A stretch of DNA of 64,000 bases, from assembly GCA_964526965.1 (NCBI GenBank), contig CAZGML010000005.1, forward strand, positions 1-64,000. The letters are read 5' to 3'. Source of the DNA: UBA6265 sp964526965. Its GTDB lineage: Bacteria; Chloroflexota; Chloroflexia; Thermomicrobiales; UBA6265. The notes under the pieces are model-generated. The model was not told the origin of the DNA and made no database searches. It saw only the letters and a list, made by a program, of their open reading frames with translations. Made by a program: the position numbers and the translations under genes. Positions 59,843 through 64,000 of the stretch are shown piece after piece. The number at the start of each line of letters is the position of its first letter. The first letter of the stretch is position 1.

Positions 59843-61202
59843 TAGTGACTCCAAGTTCGCTCAGTTGATCCCGTACCTTGTCGGCAAGTTCAAACTGGCG
59901 AGCTGCGCGCAGGTCGTTGCGCACGGCAACGAGCAAGTCGATGAATGGTGCTGCGTCTTGCAGCGAGGTTGGTTGTTCGTAAGTGAGGTCCAGCCCGAGA
60001 ATCTCCGCGAGTTTCTTCAGGTTCACGCGAGCATCTTCCACCGATGTCGAAACGGCGTCCGCAGAGCGGGCACGGTTGATTGCACGGGCGAGATCGTACA
60101 TGGCTGCTACGGCAACTGGCGTATCGAAGTCGTTTCGCATGGCCTGGTGGAACCGGTTTTCCACGTCGGTGACCAACGAATCGAGCTCGGCATCGCGCGC
60201 GTCGCTAGCTGGCGAATCCAGTTCCCGAGCAGCAGCCCGCAAGCGATCGAGGCCGTTTTGGGCGGCTTCGAGTCCTTCTTCGGTCCAGGTTAGTGGCATG
60301 CGGTAGTGCGACCCCAGTACCTGCAGGCGGAACGCCATGGCCCTGCCTTGCTCAACGATGTCTCGCAGTCGCACGACGTTGCCAATGGATTTGGACATTT
60401 TGTCGCTGCCAAGTTGCAGCAGGCCATTGTGCATCCAGTAGCGTGCGAATCGATTGTCGAAATAGGATTCGGACTGTGCGATTTCGTTCTCGTGATGCGG
60501 AAAGATCAGGTCGGCACCACCACCGTGGATATCGATCTGGTCACCAAGGTGATGAGCGCACATCGCCGAGCACTCAATGTGCCAACCTGGGCGGCCATCG
60601 CTCCAGGGGCTCGACCACGTTGGCTCTCCCGGCTTGGCTGCCTTCCAGAGCGCAAAGTCGAGCGGATCGTCCTTATGCTCGCCGGCGGCGATACGCGCAC
60701 CAACGAGGAGCTCTTCGATTTCCCGGTTGCTCAACTTGCCATATTCATCGAAGCTGCGCACGCGGAAGTAAACATCACCATTAGCCTGGTAGGCGTGACC
60801 TTTTTCGATCAACCCCTCGATCATCTTGATGATCTGCGGCATATCCTCTGTGGCACGAGGGCTGATCGTCGCCTTCATCACATTGAAAGCAGCCATTTCT
60901 TCCTGCCAGGTGTCGATGAGTCCCTGTGTGAGCTCATTCTCCTCGATTCCGAGTTCGGCGGCCCGGGCGATGATTTTGTCATCGATGTCTGTGAAGTTCT
61001 GGGCGTAGGTAACCTCGTAGCCACTGTATTCGAGATAGCGACGGATGGCATCGAAGGCGATACTGCTCATGCCATGTCCGATGTGTGCATGGTCGTAAAC
61101 AGTCACACCGCAGACATACATACGAACCTTGCCCGGTTCGATTGTTTCAAACGGTTCAGTTTTGCGCGTGAGGGTGTTGTAGATGGAGATTGGTTGCTGC
61201 AT
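59802..61202 (-). CDS. cysS: Cysteinyl-tRNA synthetase
   Basis: This encodes 466 residues, class I. The HIGH motif is AHIGHGMS, KMSKS is DKMSKSIGN, and the zinc ligands are Cys in YVCGVTVYDH, Cys in IECSAMCAHH, and His/Glu in FPHHENEIAQSE. It charges tRNA-Cys. Full length. Confidence 0.97.
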   Translation of the reverse strand: MQQPISIYNTLTRKTEPFETIEPGKVRMYVCGVTVYDHAHIGHGMSSIAFDAIRRYLEYSGYEVTYAQNFTDIDDKIIARAAELGIEENELTQGLIDTWQEEMAAFNVMKATISPRATEDMPQIIKMIEGLIEKGHAYQANGDVYFRVRSFDEYGKLSNREIEELLVGARIAAGEHKDDPLDFALWKAAKPGEPTWSSPWSDGRPGWHIECSAMCAHHLGDQIDIHGGGADLIFPHHENEIAQSESYFDNRFARYWMHNGLLQLGSDKMSKSIGNVVRLRDIVEQGRAMAFRLQVLGSHYRMPLTWTEEGLEAAQNGLDRLRAAARELDSPASDARDAELDSLVTDVENRFHQAMRNDFDTPVAVAAMYDLARAINRARSADAVSTSVEDARVNLKKLAEILGLDLTYEQPTSLQDAAPFIDLLVAVRNDLRAARQFELADKVRDQLSELGVTIEDTRQGTTWKSS

Positions 61203-61358
61203 CTTTATGCTCCTGGTCTGTGCTTGAAATGATAGGTCAAGGGCACAAGGGGCCGGCCGACTTACGCGGCAGACCCCTCAGTACAGACGCAGCAGAAGGC
61301 GCACACATTGTATGTAACCGTGTTGGGTGTTCGGTTGTATGTGTGCGTACGCATGATG

Positions 61359-61691
61359 TTAATCGGCCGATGCTGGAGCAGGCGCTGCGTTGGTCTGCGC
61401 AGGCTCGCTTTCGGATTTCTTCGTCGTCTCTGTTTCGGCGGGGCTATCGCTGGCTCCATTGCTGGAGGCAGTTGCCTTGTCCGGATCCTGAACGCCACCA
61501 ACGGGATCGCTGGTTGGGCGGGAATCGGTGACGTACCAGCCACTTCCCTTGAATACGATGGGCGAGGCATGAATAACCCGGCGCACGGGCTTGCCGCAGA
61601 CATCGCAGTCAGTCAACGCGTCGTCAGAAAAGCTCTGGCGCGCTTCAAAGACGTGATCGCACTCGATACCACGATACTGATAAACGGGCAT
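61359..61691 (-). CDS. FmdB-family putative zinc-ribbon protein
   Basis: This encodes 110 residues from ATG 61691. The FmdB start (MPVYQYRGIECDHVFEARQSFSDDALTDCDVCGKPVRRVI) is clear, but the first of the four usual zinc Cys is Gly here (RGIEC where RCxxC is normal), so only three ligands remain. The C-terminal 50 residues are Ala/Ser/Thr/Glu-rich and disordered. FmdB proteins are small regulators of unclear role. It lies between cysS and polA. Confidence 0.82.
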   Translation of the reverse strand: MPVYQYRGIECDHVFEARQSFSDDALTDCDVCGKPVRRVIHASPIVFKGSGWYVTDSRPTSDPVGGVQDPDKATASSNGASDSPAETETTKKSESEPAQTNAAPAPASAD

Positions 61692-61772
61692 TTTACCCAC
61701 CACTCCTGTTTAGTGAACTGAAATACACGTGGCCCGCGGAATGCGGGCGACATATAGTTTACCAACTCTTGG

Positions 61773-64000
61773 CTATTCCGGCTCGTACGGGCTCATATCC
61801 TCCCAGTTCAGGCCGGTTCGCATCTCTACGATGATGGGCACAACGAGTTTGAACGCGTTCTCCATGGTGGATTGCAGGAGCCTCGCGATGTCACTCAACC
61901 GCGATTCATTAACCTCAAGAACGAGTTCGTCGTGTACCTGCAGCAGCATGTTCGCTGGCAGCTTCTGATCGGCAAGTTTCTTCTGGAGATCGATCATAGC
62001 GAGTTTGATGATATCCGCCTGGGTGCCCTGAATCGGCATGTTCATCGCCATGCGAACTGCACCCTGCCGGCGCATGCGATTGCTGCTGTTGAGGTCCGGC
62101 AGATATCGACGTCTTCCAGCGAGCGTCTGCACGTACCCATGATCTTTTCCGAACTGGATCTGGTCATCGAAGAACTTGCGCACGCCCGGGAGTCGCTCCC
62201 AGTAGCGATCGATGAAGGCCTGTGCCTCCGCGCGCGGCAAGCCGGTATCACGGCTCAGTCCGTACGCCTGCATACCGTAGAGGATGCCGAAGTTCACGGT
62301 TTTGGCGATACTTCGCTGTTCCCTGTCGACATCCGCGATATCAACATCGTGGATAAGCGCGGCTGTGGCGCGGTGAATATCCTCACCCTGGTTGAACGAA
62401 TCCAGCAGTGCCGGGTCGCCACTCATGTGGGCAAGGATTCGCAGTTCCATCTGTGAGTAGTCGGCACCAAGCAAAATGGCGTTATCCACCAGTTTGTATT
62501 CGTCGCGACGGTCCGCCACGAAGGCTCGTCGGATTCGACGCCCCATCTCCGTACGGACCGGGATGTTCTGCAGGTTCGGGTTCGTACTGGCGAGCCGACC
62601 TGTCGCCGCTACGGTCTGGTTGAACGTAGTGTGAACGCGACCATCTTCTTCATTGACGTACGTAGGTAGCGCATCTGCATAGGTTGACTTGAGCTTGGAA
62701 AGCGAGCGGTGTTCCAGGATCAGCTCGACGATTTCATGCTCGTTCCGAATACCTTCCAACACTTCGGAATCGACCGAATAGCCGGTCTTGGTCTTGCGGC
62801 CGGGCGTGAGTTTGAACTCGTCGAAGAGGAGGGTAGACATCTGTTTGTTGCTGGCGATGCTTACCGGCCTGCCGGCAAGTTCATCTGCCTTTTCATCGAT
62901 CTCCAGGATTCGCTTGCCCATCTCCCCGGCAAAATTGGTCAGTTCATCCGGGTCGATTGCGATGCCACAGCGTTCCATGTGCATGAGTACGTTCACGAGC
63001 GGCAACTCGATCGACTCGTTAAGCTCCATTTGCGACCGGTCTTCGAGCTCTTTGCGAAGCTGGTCGACCAGCGCGAAGGTGCACTCGACATCGGCCATTG
63101 CGTACGGGGCAGCGAGCTCGATGGAAACGGTATCCATCGTCTTCTGATTCCGGCCCGTGCCAATCAGTTCAGAGATTTCCGATTGCTGGATACCCAGTCG
63201 GTTGAACGAGAGATCCTTGAGGCGCATTGAGTTCTCGCCCAACAGGTACGCCGCGATCATCGTATCGAAGCTGATTGGCTGGTCGCTATATCCGTGGCGA
63301 ATGAGTACCTGGAGATCGTACTTGCCGTGGTGCGTATAGACCTTCACATCATCGCTGGCAATGACGGGATCGAGCGCTTCCCGCACGGTATCGGCACTGA
63401 GCTGCTCACCTTCGTTATGGCCGACGGGAACGTAGAAGCTCTCGTGGTCGCTCACCGCGAGAGCGATACCAACAAGCACCGCTGTCATCGGGTCTGTTGA
63501 AGTGGTCTCCACGTCCAGCGCTACTTCGCCAACTTCCTTGATCCGGGAGAGCATTGTCTCTAGATCGTCCTCGGTGGTGACGATTTTCTGGATGCTCTCC
63601 GGCTTTGCTTCTACCGTTTCATCGAACTTCTCGGCGGGAATGCGAGTTGATTCCGGTAATTTGTTCAGCAATCCGCGGAACTCAAGTGTCTGGAAGAGCT
63701 CGATAACAGCATCGCGATCGTAATCACCAAGGTGTGCCGATTCGAGATCGAACTTGAGATTCATATCGGTCACGATGGTGGCGAGGTGCTTGCTTTCCAG
63801 CGCCTGCTCCAGGTTGCCGTTAAGGGCATTGCGGGCGCGGGTTGGGGTTAGGTCTTCCTGGTTTTTGAAGATCTCCTCAACACTGCCGAACTCCGCTATG
63901 AGCTTCTTGGCTGTTTTGTCACCGATCCCCGGAACACCGGGAATGTTGTCCGACGTATCGCCCACAAGCGCCTTGTAATCGGGTACGTATTCGGGTCCGA
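61773..64000 (-). CDS. polA: DNA polymerase I, 5' end outside the window
   Basis: About 742 codons are present and the frame continues past base 64000 (upstream residues read GPEYVPDYKALVGD). The visible part starts inside the 5' nuclease domain (DTSDNIPGVPGIGDKTAKK). The 3'-5' exonuclease domain keeps DxE (ALDVETTS), KYD and YxxxD, so proofreading looks active. Polymerase motifs A (ADYSQMELRILAH), B (RSIAKTVNFGILYG) and C (QVHDELVLEV) are intact. It fills gaps in repair and removes primers. Confidence 0.96.
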   Translation of the reverse strand, partial: GPEYVPDYKALVGDTSDNIPGVPGIGDKTAKKLIAEFGSVEEIFKNQEDLTPTRARNALNGNLEQALESKHLATIVTDMNLKFDLESAHLGDYDRDAVIELFQTLEFRGLLNKLPESTRIPAEKFDETVEAKPESIQKIVTTEDDLETMLSRIKEVGEVALDVETTSTDPMTAVLVGIALAVSDHESFYVPVGHNEGEQLSADTVREALDPVIASDDVKVYTHHGKYDLQVLIRHGYSDQPISFDTMIAAYLLGENSMRLKDLSFNRLGIQQSEISELIGTGRNQKTMDTVSIELAAPYAMADVECTFALVDQLRKELEDRSQMELNESIELPLVNVLMHMERCGIAIDPDELTNFAGEMGKRILEIDEKADELAGRPVSIASNKQMSTLLFDEFKLTPGRKTKTGYSVDSEVLEGIRNEHEIVELILEHRSLSKLKSTYADALPTYVNEEDGRVHTTFNQTVAATGRLASTNPNLQNIPVRTEMGRRIRRAFVADRRDEYKLVDNAILLGADYSQMELRILAHMSGDPALLDSFNQGEDIHRATAALIHDVDIADVDREQRSIAKTVNFGILYGMQAYGLSRDTGLPRAEAQAFIDRYWERLPGVRKFFDDQIQFGKDHGYVQTLAGRRRYLPDLNSSNRMRRQGAVRMAMNMPIQGTQADIIKLAMIDLQKKLADQKLPANMLLQVHDELVLEVNESRLSDIARLLQSTMENAFKLVVPIIVEMRTGLNWEDMSPYEPE

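Noticed and set aside
61294..61346. Possible hairpin or RNA gene between fmdB-like gene and cysS
   Set aside because: GCACACA/TGTGTGC arms are short with unequal internal loops; no RNA family is recognisable.

Overview
The window (about 57-58% G+C by eye, densely packed, few phage-like or transposon genes) looks like chromosome from a member of the Chloroflexota, most like the Thermomicrobia side of that phylum. This is an inference from gene content: a DUF951 gene beside ybaB and recN, a Tat-exported peptide-binding protein, an H+-pyrophosphatase with the K+-independent signature, RicT, MutS2, a Bacillus-type LexA operator (GAAC-N4-GTTC) and an LprG/P55-like pair. No rRNA is present and the call was not tested by database search.

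Layout. 1-3600: two small unknown genes (one behind a LexA operator), MITE-like repeats, an aldehyde dehydrogenase and a lone receiver protein. 3600-6500: a membrane SPW domain in frame with a T4-endonuclease-V-like glycosylase, then an LPXTG-type surface protein gene bracketed by tRNA-Asn and a fragment resembling that tRNA's 3' end. 6500-10500: class B penicillin-binding protein, RodA/FtsW and MTA phosphorylase. 10700-14100: rpsO and pnp, separated by a tandem 107-bp repeat that folds as a three-way junction, then a MazG-like gene. 14187-18654: zinc-ribbon protein and a peptide ABC transporter (two permeases, one binding protein, no ATPases). 19097-23071: tRNA-Glu, cupin, sugar nucleotidyltransferase, PrmA and a PLP lyase. 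23145-28792: PP2C phosphatase, Rpe and an envelope-lipid cluster (PAP2, LprG-like, MFS, DUF2085). 28913-35874: NERD-like protein, HolB, RicT, RecN, YbaB, DUF951 and an MFS exporter. 35884-43649: PyrB, an FAD oxidoreductase, HppA, NadD, MscS and an unknown membrane protein. 43737-49784: GyrA and a four-gene PspA/SPFH membrane-stress operon. 49813-64000: glycosyltransferase, FabZ, GpsA, PurA, DnaJ with half a zinc finger, DUF4126, LexA divergent from MutS2, RlmB, CysS, an FmdB-like protein and the 3' part of polA.

How it fits together. Most genes are housekeeping (DNA repair and replication, RNA decay and modification, cell wall, lipid and nucleotide synthesis). The lexA promoter carries a perfect operator between its -35 and -10, and the same operator type lies upstream of the small gene at 648-893, so the window holds both an SOS regulator and a probable uncharacterised target. 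The most interesting non-housekeeping material is the covarying three-way-junction repeat, the PspA/SPFH operon, the LprG/P55-like lipid cluster, the surface-protein locus next to tRNA-Asn, and a perfect palindrome over the gyrA promoter.
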